41,137 nucleotides of DNA, from positions 180,049-221,185 of the forward strand of contig NZ_SMYZ01000054.1 in NCBI RefSeq assembly GCF_004919685.1. The letters run 5' to 3'. Of the stretch, positions 15,433-23,573 are shown one piece after another. The stretch's first letter is position 1; every line of letters starts with the position of its first letter. The notes beneath the pieces are model-generated. The model did not search any database. It worked only from the letters and a program-made list of their open reading frames with translations, and had not been told where the DNA came from. This DNA comes from Mesorhizobium norvegicum (GTDB lineage Bacteria > Pseudomonadota > Alphaproteobacteria > Rhizobiales > Rhizobiaceae). The translations under genes and the position numbers were made by a program.

Positions 15433-16662
15433 TCAGGCCATCACGGCAGCACTGCGCTTTGCTCTCCAGAACAACAGCCCGATTGCCAGTATGTTCAGCA
15501 GATTCCAGGCAATGCCGTTGAGGAACGCAGCCGCGTACGAGCCGGTCAGGTCATAGATCCAGCCCGACATCCAGCCGCCGATCGCCATGCCGAAGATCGT
15601 CGCCATCATGACGATGCCGATACGCTGGCCAGCCTCCTTGGCCGGCATGTAGTCGCGCACGATGATCGCGTAGCAAGGCACGATGCCGCCCTGCGACAGG
15701 CCGAACACCAGCGACACCACATAGAGCGAGGCAAGCCCGTCGAACGGGATGTAGAACAGCAGCGACAGGCACTGCAGCACCGAGCCGATCATCAGTGTCC
15801 ACACAGCGCCGATACGGTCGGCGAGAAAGCCCGATGCCAGCCGGCTGACGACGCCGCCTGCCATCATGATCGACAGCATATCGGCGCCATGCGCCACGCC
15901 GTAGCCGAGATCCATGCAATAGGCGACGATATGCACCTGCGGCATCGACATCGCCACGCAGCAGCCGAGCCCGGCGACGACCAGCAGCACCTGCAACGCC
16001 GCCGGCGACAGCGAGATCGGCTGCACCGTCCGGCTTCCGGGCGAACCGGCGGCGGCCGCCTCCGGAGCGCCGCGCCGCAGCATCAGCACCAGCGGCACCA
16101 TGGTGACCAGGCAGAAGATGCCGATTGCCGCATAGGTGAAGCGCCAGCCTTCCGCCTTCATCAGCGTCGGCATGATGGTCGGCCAGAACGCTCCGGCGAG
16201 GTAATTGCCGGCGGCCGCCGCGGTCACCGCCACACCGCGCCGCCGGTTGAACCAGTGCGAGATATCGGCGATCAGCGGCCCGAAGATCACCGACGTGCCG
16301 ACACCGATCAGCACCCCCTGAGCAAGGGTGAATTGCAGGATTGAGGTCGACAGCGCCGCGAGCAGGAGGCCGGCGGAAAGCGCAATCGTAGAGAGCAGCG
16401 CCGGGATCCAGTAGCCCATCCGGTCGATGGCGCGGCCGACCAGCACGTTGCCGGCTGCAAAGCCGACCATGGTCGCGGTGTAGGGCATGGACGCCGCGGC
16501 GCGGTCGACGCCGAACTCGGCTTGCACGGCGGGCAGTACGACGACAACAGCCCACATGCCAACGGCGCCGATCGTCGCCAGCAGCATCGAAATGGCAAGC
16601 CGCATCCAGGCATAGGAACTGTCGATGCCGGGGTTCGGCCGGCTCAAGTCGGTTCGGGTCAA
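15433..16662 (-). CDS. MFS transporter, 12 transmembrane segments
   Basis: Major facilitator superfamily carrier of 409 aa. About 12 hydrophobic helices are visible, with a charged central loop near residues 200-215 and the MFS loop signatures GRAIDRMGYW (between helices 2 and 3) and SGFLADRIGAVW in the second half. The pattern resembles monocarboxylate or oxalate/formate antiporter-like MFS proteins, but the substrate is unknown. The start is a TTG at 16662 with AGGA upstream; the next good in-frame Met is residue 20, just before the first helix. It is monocistronic and on the same strand as the LacI-type gene, 178 bp upstream of it. Confidence 0.85.
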   Translation of the reverse strand: MTRTDLSRPNPGIDSSYAWMRLAISMLLATIGAVGMWAVVVVLPAVQAEFGVDRAAASMPYTATMVGFAAGNVLVGRAIDRMGYWIPALLSTIALSAGLLLAALSTSILQFTLAQGVLIGVGTSVIFGPLIADISHWFNRRRGVAVTAAAAGNYLAGAFWPTIMPTLMKAEGWRFTYAAIGIFCLVTMVPLVLMLRRGAPEAAAAGSPGSRTVQPISLSPAALQVLLVVAGLGCCVAMSMPQVHIVAYCMDLGYGVAHGADMLSIMMAGGVVSRLASGFLADRIGAVWTLMIGSVLQCLSLLFYIPFDGLASLYVVSLVFGLSQGGIVPCYAIIVRDYMPAKEAGQRIGIVMMATIFGMAIGGWMSGWIYDLTGSYAAAFLNGIAWNLLNILAIGLLFWRAKRSAAVMA

Positions 16663-16841
16663 GGCGTTTCCTGTCGGCTGTCTCGAAAATCGGCTGCCGT
16701 TTGCGCCACTATCGGCGCATTCTCAGGCCGCAGCAGCGCCACAACGGGCAAATCCGTGGCTCCAGAGCCAGGGGCGGAGTGGGAACCGATGCCAATGTGC
16801 GGAGTTTCCCGGCAACGCACCCCTGCACAAGGAGTCCTGCC

Positions 16842-17129
16842 ATGACCGCGAAGAAAAAATGGTCGGCCGAGGTGACCGAGCACAGCGACGCGATGGATCT
16901 CGAGGATCACGTCTTCGAATCCGATGACGCCAGGAAGATCGCCGCCTCGCTCATGCGATCCGCCGAACACAGCCACCGGCGCAAGGCCGAGCCGTTCCAG
17001 TCTGCCATGTCGATGCTGAACTTCTACATCAACCGCGCCGGCAAGAACCTGCCCGCCGCGCGCAGGCAAGTGCTCGAGAACGCCAAGGATGAACTGCGCA
17101 CCGCCTTCGGGCGCGAGAAAGACGATTAG
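16842..17129 (+). CDS. Small DUF3175-family protein
   Basis: Protein of 95 aa, very hydrophilic and lysine/arginine-rich. The KKWSAEVTEHSDAMDLEDHVF start, KIAASLMRSAEHSHRRKAEP and SMLNFYINRAGKNLPA match the DUF3175 family as I remember it; no function is established. AAGGAG at 16829-16834 serves the ATG. It stands alone between the MFS gene and a FadR-type regulator. The longer frame upstream is not supported. Confidence 0.75.
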   Translation: MTAKKKWSAEVTEHSDAMDLEDHVFESDDARKIAASLMRSAEHSHRRKAEPFQSAMSMLNFYINRAGKNLPAARRQVLENAKDELRTAFGREKDD

Positions 17130-17140
17130 AAGCGATCCCC

Positions 17141-17917
17141 CTATCGGGCGCGGATGACGCCGTCGGTGTTGGCGAGCAGTTTGCGCACGGCGTTGCGCGC
17201 CGCGTCCGGCCGCTGCAGACGGATGTTCTTCTCGATCGCCTCGTGCAGCTTCTGAGCGTGGTTGAGATCGTCGATTTCCCGCGTCGTATAGGCAAAGAGA
17301 TGATCGAAGGCAGATTCGATCAGCACGCCAAGCGGCACCAAAAGATCGTTGCCCGAAGCGCGCAGGATGGCGAGGTGAAAGCGCGTGTCGGCGCGGGTGC
17401 GCTCCTGCAGGCTGGTGGCCGCGCCCATCTCCCGGCAGGCCTGGCTGATCTCGGCCATCTGTTCGTCGGTGCGCCGCATGGCGGCAAAGGCGGTCGCTTC
17501 CGGCTCGATGATGTGGCGGAACTCCTGCACGGTCTTCAGGAACACTTCGCGGTCCGGCGACGTCGCGTACCAGGCCAGCACATCGCGATCGAGCAGGTTC
17601 CAGCGCTCCTTCGGCTCGACCCAGCTGCCGATCTTGGGGCGTGAGGCCAAAAGGCTCTTGGCCATCAGCATCTTGATCGCTTCGCGCACCGCCGAGCGGC
17701 TGACGCTGAAAGTCTCCGACCATTTCGCTTCATTGGGCAGAATGGTGCCGGGCGGATAGTCGCCGCGCACGATCCTGAGACCAATCTCGCTGGCCAGCGA
17801 GGCATGGACGCTTGAGCCTGGAATGCGCGCCGCGTCGGGTCGGCGAACGCCAGCCGGACGCTCGGCGGAGGCCGATTTCGCTGGCGATTTTTCCTTGTTC
17901 GGCTTCGCGTCCCGCAT
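17141..17917 (-). CDS. FadR/FCD-family GntR regulator, copy 1 (DgoR-like)
   Basis: Repressor of 258 aa. After a basic, low-complexity N-terminus (residues 1-37) comes the GntR winged helix (IVRGDYPPGTILPNEAKW, SVSRSAVREAIKMLMAKSLL) and then an FCD ligand domain with ADTRFHLAIL and KLHEAIEKNI, which supply the D and H metal ligands. WNLLDRDVLAW resembles the galactonate repressor DgoR. ATG 17917 has GGAG upstream; the frame continues upstream without family-like sequence. A near duplicate lies at 20369. It probably controls sugar acid genes nearby through TnGTnnnACnA sites. Confidence 0.9.
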   Translation of the reverse strand: MRDAKPNKEKSPAKSASAERPAGVRRPDAARIPGSSVHASLASEIGLRIVRGDYPPGTILPNEAKWSETFSVSRSAVREAIKMLMAKSLLASRPKIGSWVEPKERWNLLDRDVLAWYATSPDREVFLKTVQEFRHIIEPEATAFAAMRRTDEQMAEISQACREMGAATSLQERTRADTRFHLAILRASGNDLLVPLGVLIESAFDHLFAYTTREIDDLNHAQKLHEAIEKNIRLQRPDAARNAVRKLLANTDGVIRAR

Positions 17918-18021
17918 AGGCTCCAGAAAGTCTGGTTTCAGCAAGCTGTCAAGCGCGGCAAGCGGCTTGGGCCGCAAAGCCGGCCGCTGTGCACAGATCA
18001 GCCTCAATCCACTGCTTGATT

Positions 18022-18162
18022 GGCATGTCGAGATGCAGGTCAGGCCGAGCCGAGAATGATGGATTTCGAGAACCGGAGCGCAGCGTACTTTTGGGTACGT
18101 GAGCACCGGAAGCGCAGAAAGCCGTCATTCGCAGGCCGGCATCACCTGAATATCGACATGCC
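18022..18162. repeat. Long imperfect palindromic intergenic element
   Basis: The left end GGCATGTCGAGATGCAGGT and the reverse complement of the right end GGCATGTCGATATTCAGGT match. The similarity continues inwards on both arms through GAATGAYGG and ACCGGA to a central CGTAC-ttttgg-GTACG. The whole 141 bp can fold into one long stem. An open frame of 39 codons (18056-18175) runs across it but is probably a by-product of the palindrome. I think this is a dispersed rhizobial repeat or a structured RNA; it touches the stop codon of the next gene. Confidence 0.6.
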
Positions 18163-19058
18163 TAGGCCTGCTTGACGTATTTGCGCCAGCTATGCTCCGG
18201 GCGGAAACCCAGCACGTCGCGCGCCTTGCGGTTGGAAAGCAGCGTCTCGTATTCGCCGAGTTCGGCCTTGACCGGCACGCCGGGGTAGAACCGCTTCAAG
18301 AGTTCGGCGGTCGGCAGGTCGGACGAGGTGTCGTCATTGGCGGCATTGAACACCTGGTAGCCGAGGCCGTCCTTCTCGACGGCACGCAATGTGATCTGGC
18401 CGAGGTCGCGCGCGTCGACATAGCTCCAGGCGATGCGCTTGCGGAACCCCGGATCGGCGAACCATTTCGGAAACAGCGAATATTCATGCGGCTCGATGAC
18501 GTTGCCGATGCGCAAGGCGTAGATGTCGGTACCGTTGCGCTGCGCAAAGGCGCGAGACGTCTTCTCGTTGACGATCTTGGACAGCGCATAGCTGTCCATC
18601 GGATCGACATCGTACTCCTCGTCGAGCGGAAAATACTGGGGATCACGCGGCTCGTTGGCGAAAACCAGGCCATAGGTCGTCTCGCTGGAGGCGATCACCA
18701 CCTTGCGGATGCCGAGCTTCACCGCCGCCTCGATGACATTGTAGGTGCCGAGCGCATTGATGCGGAACACCTCATTGTCGGTGGTGATCATGATGCGCGG
18801 GATGGCGGCGAAATGCACCACGGCATCGACCGGCTGCGGGCGCAGCGACGGGTCGAATTCATGCAGGCCCATATAGCTCGACAGCGCGTTGAACACCTGC
18901 CCGCTGTCGGTGATGTCGGTGATCAGCGTGCGCACCTTGGGATTGTCGAGCGGCTTGGTGTCGATGTTGAGCACCTGGCAGCCTTGCTCCACCAGATACT
19001 GCACGACATGGCGTCCGGCCTTGCCGCTGCCGCCGGTGAACATGATCCGCTTCGTCAT
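18162..19058 (-). CDS. NAD(P)-dependent epimerase/dehydratase family protein (extended SDR)
   Basis: Rossmann-fold enzyme of 298 aa. Seen: the nucleotide motif TGGSGKAG near residue 8, DITDSGQV for the adenine side, HFAAIPRIM, the catalytic S/Y/K set (SSETTYG; Y157 and K161 in YALSK) and the extended-SDR ARDLGQ segment. It could be a sugar epimerase or a sugar (acid) dehydrogenase; the sequence does not settle which. I use ATG 19058 with GGAG six bases upstream; a GTG four codons earlier is possible. It is divergent from the dehydrogenase at 19178, with a FadR-type operator between them. Confidence 0.82.
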   Translation of the reverse strand: MTKRIMFTGGSGKAGRHVVQYLVEQGCQVLNIDTKPLDNPKVRTLITDITDSGQVFNALSSYMGLHEFDPSLRPQPVDAVVHFAAIPRIMITTDNEVFRINALGTYNVIEAAVKLGIRKVVIASSETTYGLVFANEPRDPQYFPLDEEYDVDPMDSYALSKIVNEKTSRAFAQRNGTDIYALRIGNVIEPHEYSLFPKWFADPGFRKRIAWSYVDARDLGQITLRAVEKDGLGYQVFNAANDDTSSDLPTAELLKRFYPGVPVKAELGEYETLLSNRKARDVLGFRPEHSWRKYVKQA

Positions 19059-19089
19059 TTTGCTCTCCACATCCTCTGGGATTTATGTG

Positions 19090-19104
19090 TATTGTCAGAC
19101 AATA
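19090..19104. promoter_or_regulatory. FadR-type operator, perfect palindrome TATTGTCAGACAATA
   Basis: A 15-bp perfect palindrome in the 119-bp gap between two divergent genes. Its core TTGTCAGACAA fits the FadR-subfamily consensus TnGTnnnACnA. Two FadR-type regulators are encoded on either side, so one or both likely act here and control both genes. Confidence 0.7.
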
Positions 19105-19177
19105 TCGCCATCCGCAACCACCCTCGCCTGCAAAACGGCAGCGCTTGACATCAATCATTGCAACAGGACTTGAAGAC

Positions 19178-20116
19178 ATGAACACGACTGCCGCGAGCGA
19201 AACGATCGGCTTCATCGGCCTTGGTCTGATGGGGCACGGGATCGCCAAGAACATCGTCGACAAAGGCTACAGCCTGACCTTCCTCGGCCGCAAGAACCGC
19301 AAGCCGGCGGAAGATCTGCTCGGTCGAGGTGCGAAGGAAGCATCGACCTCGCGCGATGTGGCGGCGGCATCGACAATCGTCTTCATCTGCGTCACCGGCT
19401 CACGCGAGGTCGAAGCCATCATTCGCGGCCCCGGCGGCCTCAAGGAGGGTTTGAAAAAGGGCTCGGTCGTCGTCGATTGCTCGACCTCCGATCCGGTCTC
19501 GACGGTGGCGCTGGCAGCGGAACTCAAGGCGCTCGGCATCGATTTTGTCGACGCACCCCTCAGCCGCACGCCGAAGGAAGCTTGGGAAGGCACGCTCGAC
19601 GCCATGGTCGGCGCGCCGGACGCCCTCTTTGCCAGGGTGAAACCGGTGATCGAAACCTGGGCCGGCCGCATCGTCCATATCGGCGACACCGGCGACGGCC
19701 ATCGCATGAAGCTGCTCAACAATTTCATCTCGCTCGGCTACGCCGCGATCTATTCCGAGGCGCTGGCACTGGCTGAGAAGGTCGGCATCTCGCCACCGCG
19801 CTTCGACAGCGTCATCCGCAATGGGCGCATGGATTGCGGCTTCTACCAGACCTTCATGCGCTGGACGCTGGAAGGCGACCGCGACGCGCACAAATTCACC
19901 ATTGCCAACGCCTTCAAGGACCTGACCTATCTGGAATCGATGGCGGGTGCCGCCGGCATCGCCAACCCGCTCGGCAATGCCACCAAGAACTCCTTCGCCG
20001 GCGCCCACGCCACCGGCCCGGCCGAGCAGTTCGTGCCCATGCTGGCCACCCATATCGCTAAGGTGAACGGCGTCGACCTGATGCCGATGAAGGATGGCAA
20101 GAAGCAGACGATTTGA
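19178..20116 (+). CDS. 3-hydroxyisobutyrate dehydrogenase-family oxidoreductase (beta-hydroxyacid dehydrogenase)
   Basis: NAD(P)-dependent dehydrogenase of 312 aa. Seen: Rossmann motif GFIGLGLMG (residues 11-19), the substrate motif VDAPLSRTP (usually DAPVSGG; here altered), GDGHRMKLLNNF with the catalytic Lys178 and Asn, and the C-terminal all-helical domain. The family acts on 3-hydroxy acids such as 3-hydroxyisobutyrate, tartronate semialdehyde, threonate or sulfolactaldehyde. The changed substrate motif argues against naming a substrate. The context (FadR/DgoR-like regulators, divergent SDR) suggests sugar acid breakdown. ATG 19178 follows AGGA-like bases at 19165-19168. Confidence 0.85.
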   Translation: MNTTAASETIGFIGLGLMGHGIAKNIVDKGYSLTFLGRKNRKPAEDLLGRGAKEASTSRDVAAASTIVFICVTGSREVEAIIRGPGGLKEGLKKGSVVVDCSTSDPVSTVALAAELKALGIDFVDAPLSRTPKEAWEGTLDAMVGAPDALFARVKPVIETWAGRIVHIGDTGDGHRMKLLNNFISLGYAAIYSEALALAEKVGISPPRFDSVIRNGRMDCGFYQTFMRWTLEGDRDAHKFTIANAFKDLTYLESMAGAAGIANPLGNATKNSFAGAHATGPAEQFVPMLATHIAKVNGVDLMPMKDGKKQTI

Positions 20117-20141
20117 GGAACTGGTTGCTGGTCTCGAGGCT

Positions 20142-20323
20142 GGCGCCGCCCCTCATCGCCCTGCCGGGCACTTCTCCCCGTATAGTGACGGGGAGAAGGA
20201 CGCCGTCATTGATGATTTCGCCAATTGTCAACGCTACAGGAAAGGCAGCTGCGTTGCGGCTATCTCCTTCTCCCCGTCACTATACGGGGAGAAGGTGGCG
20301 GCAGCCGGATGAGGGGCAGCGCC
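20142..20323. repeat. Dispersed palindromic repeat, copy A
   Basis: Intergenic element with inverted ends (GCCGCCCCTCAT at the left; the complement ATGAGGGGCAGCG at the right) and two inner palindromes of the type CTTCTCCCCGT...ACGGGGAGAAG (20171-20198 and 20267-20296). It fills most of the gap between the dehydrogenase and the second FadR-type gene. The same family occurs at 25419, 31853, 34000 and 39677. Confidence 0.85.
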
Positions 20324-20368
20324 AGCCTTTGCCGACAAATCACCCGCAGCACCAACCTTTGCATATAG

Positions 20369-21151
20369 TCACCGCCGCCCTCGCCCGATCCCCTCGTCGG
20401 TGTTTTCAAGCAGCTTGTGCACGGCGTTGCGCGCGGCTGCCGGCCGCTGCAGGCGGATGTTCTTCTCGATCGCTTCATGCAGCTTCTGCGCCTGACGCTG
20501 ATCGCCAACCTGCTGCGTCGTGAAGGCGAAGAGATGGTCGAGCGCCGATTCGATCAGAACGCCGAGCGGCACCAGCAGGTCGTTACCGGAGGCGCGCAGG
20601 ATGGCCAGATGAAAACGCGTGTCGGCGCGGATACGCTCCTGCAGGCTCAAGGCCTCGCCCATTTCACGGCAAGCCTGGCTGATCTCAGCCATCTGCTCGT
20701 CACTGCGCCGCGTGGCGGCAAAGGCCGACGCTTCCGGCTCGATGATGTGGCGAAACTCCTGCACCGTGCGCAGGAAAGCCTCGCGGTCGGGCGCGGTCGC
20801 ATACCAGGCCAGCACGTCACGGTCGAGCAGGTTCCAGCGCTCCTTCGGCTCGACCCAGCTGCCGATCTTGGGCCGCGATGCCAACAGGCTCTTCGCCATC
20901 AGCATCTTGATGGCCTCACGCACGGCTGAACGGCTGACATTGAAGATCTCGGCCCATTTGGCCTCGTTGGGCAGGATGGTGCCGGGCGGATAGTCGCCAC
21001 GCACGATCCGCAGGCCAATCTCGCCGGCCAGCGAGACATGGACGCTGGCTCCCGCAAAGTGCGCGGCACCAGCCTTGCGCATGATGGCCGGACGGGAGCT
21101 GGCTTCTGCCTTGGCCCGGGCGGCTCGCTTCTTTGACTTCTCGTCCGGCAT
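20369..21151 (-). CDS. FadR/FCD-family GntR regulator, copy 2 (DgoR-like)
   Basis: Repressor of 260 aa, nearly the same as the product of 17141-17917 from the winged helix to the C-terminus; the differences cluster in the basic N-terminal 35 residues and the last few residues. Winged helix: IVRGDYPPGTILPNEAKW and NVSRSAVREAIKMLMAKSLL; FCD metal ligands in ADTRFHLAIL and KLHEAIEKNI. ATG 21151 has only a weak GGAACG-like site. It follows the binding protein gene on the same strand but is separated from it by a strong hairpin at 21297. Confidence 0.9.
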   Translation of the reverse strand: MPDEKSKKRAARAKAEASSRPAIMRKAGAAHFAGASVHVSLAGEIGLRIVRGDYPPGTILPNEAKWAEIFNVSRSAVREAIKMLMAKSLLASRPKIGSWVEPKERWNLLDRDVLAWYATAPDREAFLRTVQEFRHIIEPEASAFAATRRSDEQMAEISQACREMGEALSLQERIRADTRFHLAILRASGNDLLVPLGVLIESALDHLFAFTTQQVGDQRQAQKLHEAIEKNIRLQRPAAARNAVHKLLENTDEGIGRGRR

Positions 21152-21296
21152 CCACGTTCCAATGCGTCGGCCGTCTGTCGTCCGGATTGGTCCGAACCTG
21201 CGCGGCGCGCCGATCTCGTTGCCGAAAATCCAGATTATGGGCGCACCAAAGCCGGAGCCTGTTGCCCCAACCTATTGCGTCCGTTGAGGAATTGAC

Positions 21297-21320
21297 GGGG
21301 CGCCCGTCACCGGGCGCCCC
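21297..21320 (-). terminator. Strong hairpin after the binding protein gene
   Basis: GGGGCGCCCG (21297-21306) and CGGGCGCCCC (21311-21320) form a perfect 10-bp stem with a 4-base loop, 13 bp after the stop of the binding protein gene. No long T tract follows on the minus strand, so it may stop RNA polymerase poorly and mainly protect the transcript end. Confidence 0.6.
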
Positions 21321-21332
21321 GAAATCGAGACC

Positions 21333-22322
21333 CTACTTCTGGATGCAGGTGTCGACCGTGTCCTTGGTGCATTCGTCGAGGCCCGTGAACACCGGATCGG
21401 CGACGGCCTTGCCCTCGACCAGGTCGATCATCACCGACGGTGCCTTGTAGCCCATTTCGAACGGCCGCTGACCGACCAGAGCCGTCACAAGGCCGTCACG
21501 GGCAATCGCCACCTCATCGCCGATCGTGTCGGCGGCGCCGATGACGAAGTCGTTGCTGGCGATCCGGTCCTTGAGCGGCCCGAACAGATCGCGATAGGGC
21601 TGCGGTGCGCCAAACAGCGGCCAGCCGCCCATGATGCCGAAGGCGTCGAGCTTGGGGTTGGCGGCAAGGATGTCGGTCATCGCCTGCACGCCCTTGGCGC
21701 CGTCGTCATTGGTGAACACCGGGCAGCCGGCAACTTCGGTCCAGCCACCTTCACCGGCCAGTGCGGCGAGGCCGTCCTTGCCCGACAATGCGTCACGCAT
21801 GCCCTGGGCACGGCGCAGGATGTTGTCGGCGGCCGGGTTGCCCTCGATCGTGCAGATCGTGCCGCCATTCGGCTTGCCCTTCTTGATGTACTCGCCGATC
21901 TTCTTGCCCATCAGATAATTGTCGGTGCCGAGATAGGTCTTGCGAAGTGCAGCATCTTCCTTGCTGAGATCGGCATCGAGCGTCATGATCGGGATCGTCG
22001 GATTGGCGGTCTTGATCGTCTGCGCGATCAGCGGCGCGTTGGATGGCGAAATCGCCATTGCCACGGTGTCGGCCTTGCTCAGCATGTCCTGGACGATCTG
22101 CGCCTCGCCGGCCTCGTCCGAGGTCGACGCCGGACCGGTGTAGAAGCATTCATATTCCGAGCTGGCGTTTTCCTTGTTCCATTTCTCGCAGCCCTGGTGG
22201 ATGGCTTCGAAGAACGGATTGTCGAGACCTTTCACGACGATGACGAGCTGTTTCTTGGCCAAAGCCGGCCCGGCACCCAACGCCATGGCGGCGACGGCGG
22301 CGAGCAAAAGTGTTTTCCTCAT
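21333..22322 (-). CDS. Periplasmic sugar-binding protein (CUT2/ribose type)
   Basis: Type I periplasmic binding protein, 329 aa from ATG 22322, which is preceded by GGGAGGA. Signal peptide residues 1-22 (MRKTLLLAAVAAMALGAGPA, then LA-K). Family motifs: IVVKGLDNPFFEAIHQGCEK, AMAISPSNAPLIAQTI, MTLDADLSKEDA, and GGTICTIEGNPAADNI. Four or more cysteines suggest disulfides. It is divergent from the ATPase, permease and SDR genes that complete the importer. A short open frame with its own good ribosome binding site ends in an ATGA overlap with this start. Confidence 0.9.
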   Translation of the reverse strand: MRKTLLLAAVAAMALGAGPALAKKQLVIVVKGLDNPFFEAIHQGCEKWNKENASSEYECFYTGPASTSDEAGEAQIVQDMLSKADTVAMAISPSNAPLIAQTIKTANPTIPIMTLDADLSKEDAALRKTYLGTDNYLMGKKIGEYIKKGKPNGGTICTIEGNPAADNILRRAQGMRDALSGKDGLAALAGEGGWTEVAGCPVFTNDDGAKGVQAMTDILAANPKLDAFGIMGGWPLFGAPQPYRDLFGPLKDRIASNDFVIGAADTIGDEVAIARDGLVTALVGQRPFEMGYKAPSVMIDLVEGKAVADPVFTGLDECTKDTVDTCIQK

Positions 22323-22546
22323 GTCAGTCCTCCCTTGAAACAGACGGACACGGCGTGCCCGCCACACAGATCGACCGGATGCGTGATGACAGACGTTCGT
22401 TTCGCGAGCGCTCGTGTCGCCAGGACAGATCGATAAGCATTTCCAGATGCGGCTTTGGGCCGGCTCAAAAACACGCGTGCCGCCGGAACCTCGACCGATA
22501 AACCTCCGCCGATTCCGTCAGGCGAACCGCCAGCAGGGATCGGCAT
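22319..22546 (-). CDS. Possible 75-aa leader ORF coupled to the binding protein gene
   Basis: On the minus strand, GGAGGAG stands three bases before ATG 22546. The frame runs 75 codons and its TGA overlaps the ATG of the binding protein gene (ATGA). These two facts favour translation. Against it: the product (MPIPAGGSPDGIGGGLSVEV...) resembles nothing I know, and its third-position G+C is clearly lower than that of the neighbouring genes. It could be a leader peptide that couples translation, a new small protein, or chance. Confidence 0.3.
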   Translation of the reverse strand: MPIPAGGSPDGIGGGLSVEVPAARVFLSRPKAASGNAYRSVLATRALAKRTSVITHPVDLCGGHAVSVCFKGGLT

Positions 22547-22586
22547 AATCTCCTCCGACGCTTAGCTAATATCGGCTCGTCGCCAA

Positions 22587-22683
22587 CGTCAATGCTATTT
22601 GTCCTACAAAACGGATTTTTAAAATAACCTCGGCTTCAATTCGTCCGACAATTGATTGACGCGCGCCGGCTTTTGCGTAAAAC
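22587..22683. promoter_or_regulatory. Divergent promoters flanked by two FadR-type operators
   Basis: Operator 1 is TTTGTCCTACAAA (22598-22610); operator 2 is TCGTCCGACAA (22641-22651) inside AATT...AATT. Both fit TnGTnnnACnA and are about 42 bp apart (four turns). Six bases beyond operator 1, on the minus strand, is TTGACG (22587-22592). Five bases beyond operator 2, on the plus strand, is TTGACG (22656-22661) with TAAAAC at 22678. The layout is mirror-symmetric. The rest of the 469-bp gap (22323-22791) holds the possible leader ORF and nothing else that I can see. Confidence 0.6.
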
Positions 22684-22791
22684 AACGCTAACGCTGTTTC
22701 CGGGAGGAGCTGGGGAGAGCGGGGCCAAAGCAGCGCCGGCATTCACGCCGGAAACAGCAGCAGGCCGCAAGGCACGGGGAGGCAAAGGCTG

Positions 22792-23532
<741 letters not shown>

Positions 23533-23573
23533 TTCCAGCGAATTCCACCACGCACAGCACATGAAGGTCGACG

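Noticed and set aside
18056..18175. 39-codon open frame as a small gene
   Set aside because: It is contained in a long palindrome, has no ribosome binding site of note and overlaps the end of the epimerase gene.
22405..22414. CGAGCGCTCG palindrome as a LacI-type operator
   Set aside because: Only 10 bp, inside the possible leader ORF, in a G+C-rich genome where such words are common, and without any match to the palindrome at 14168.
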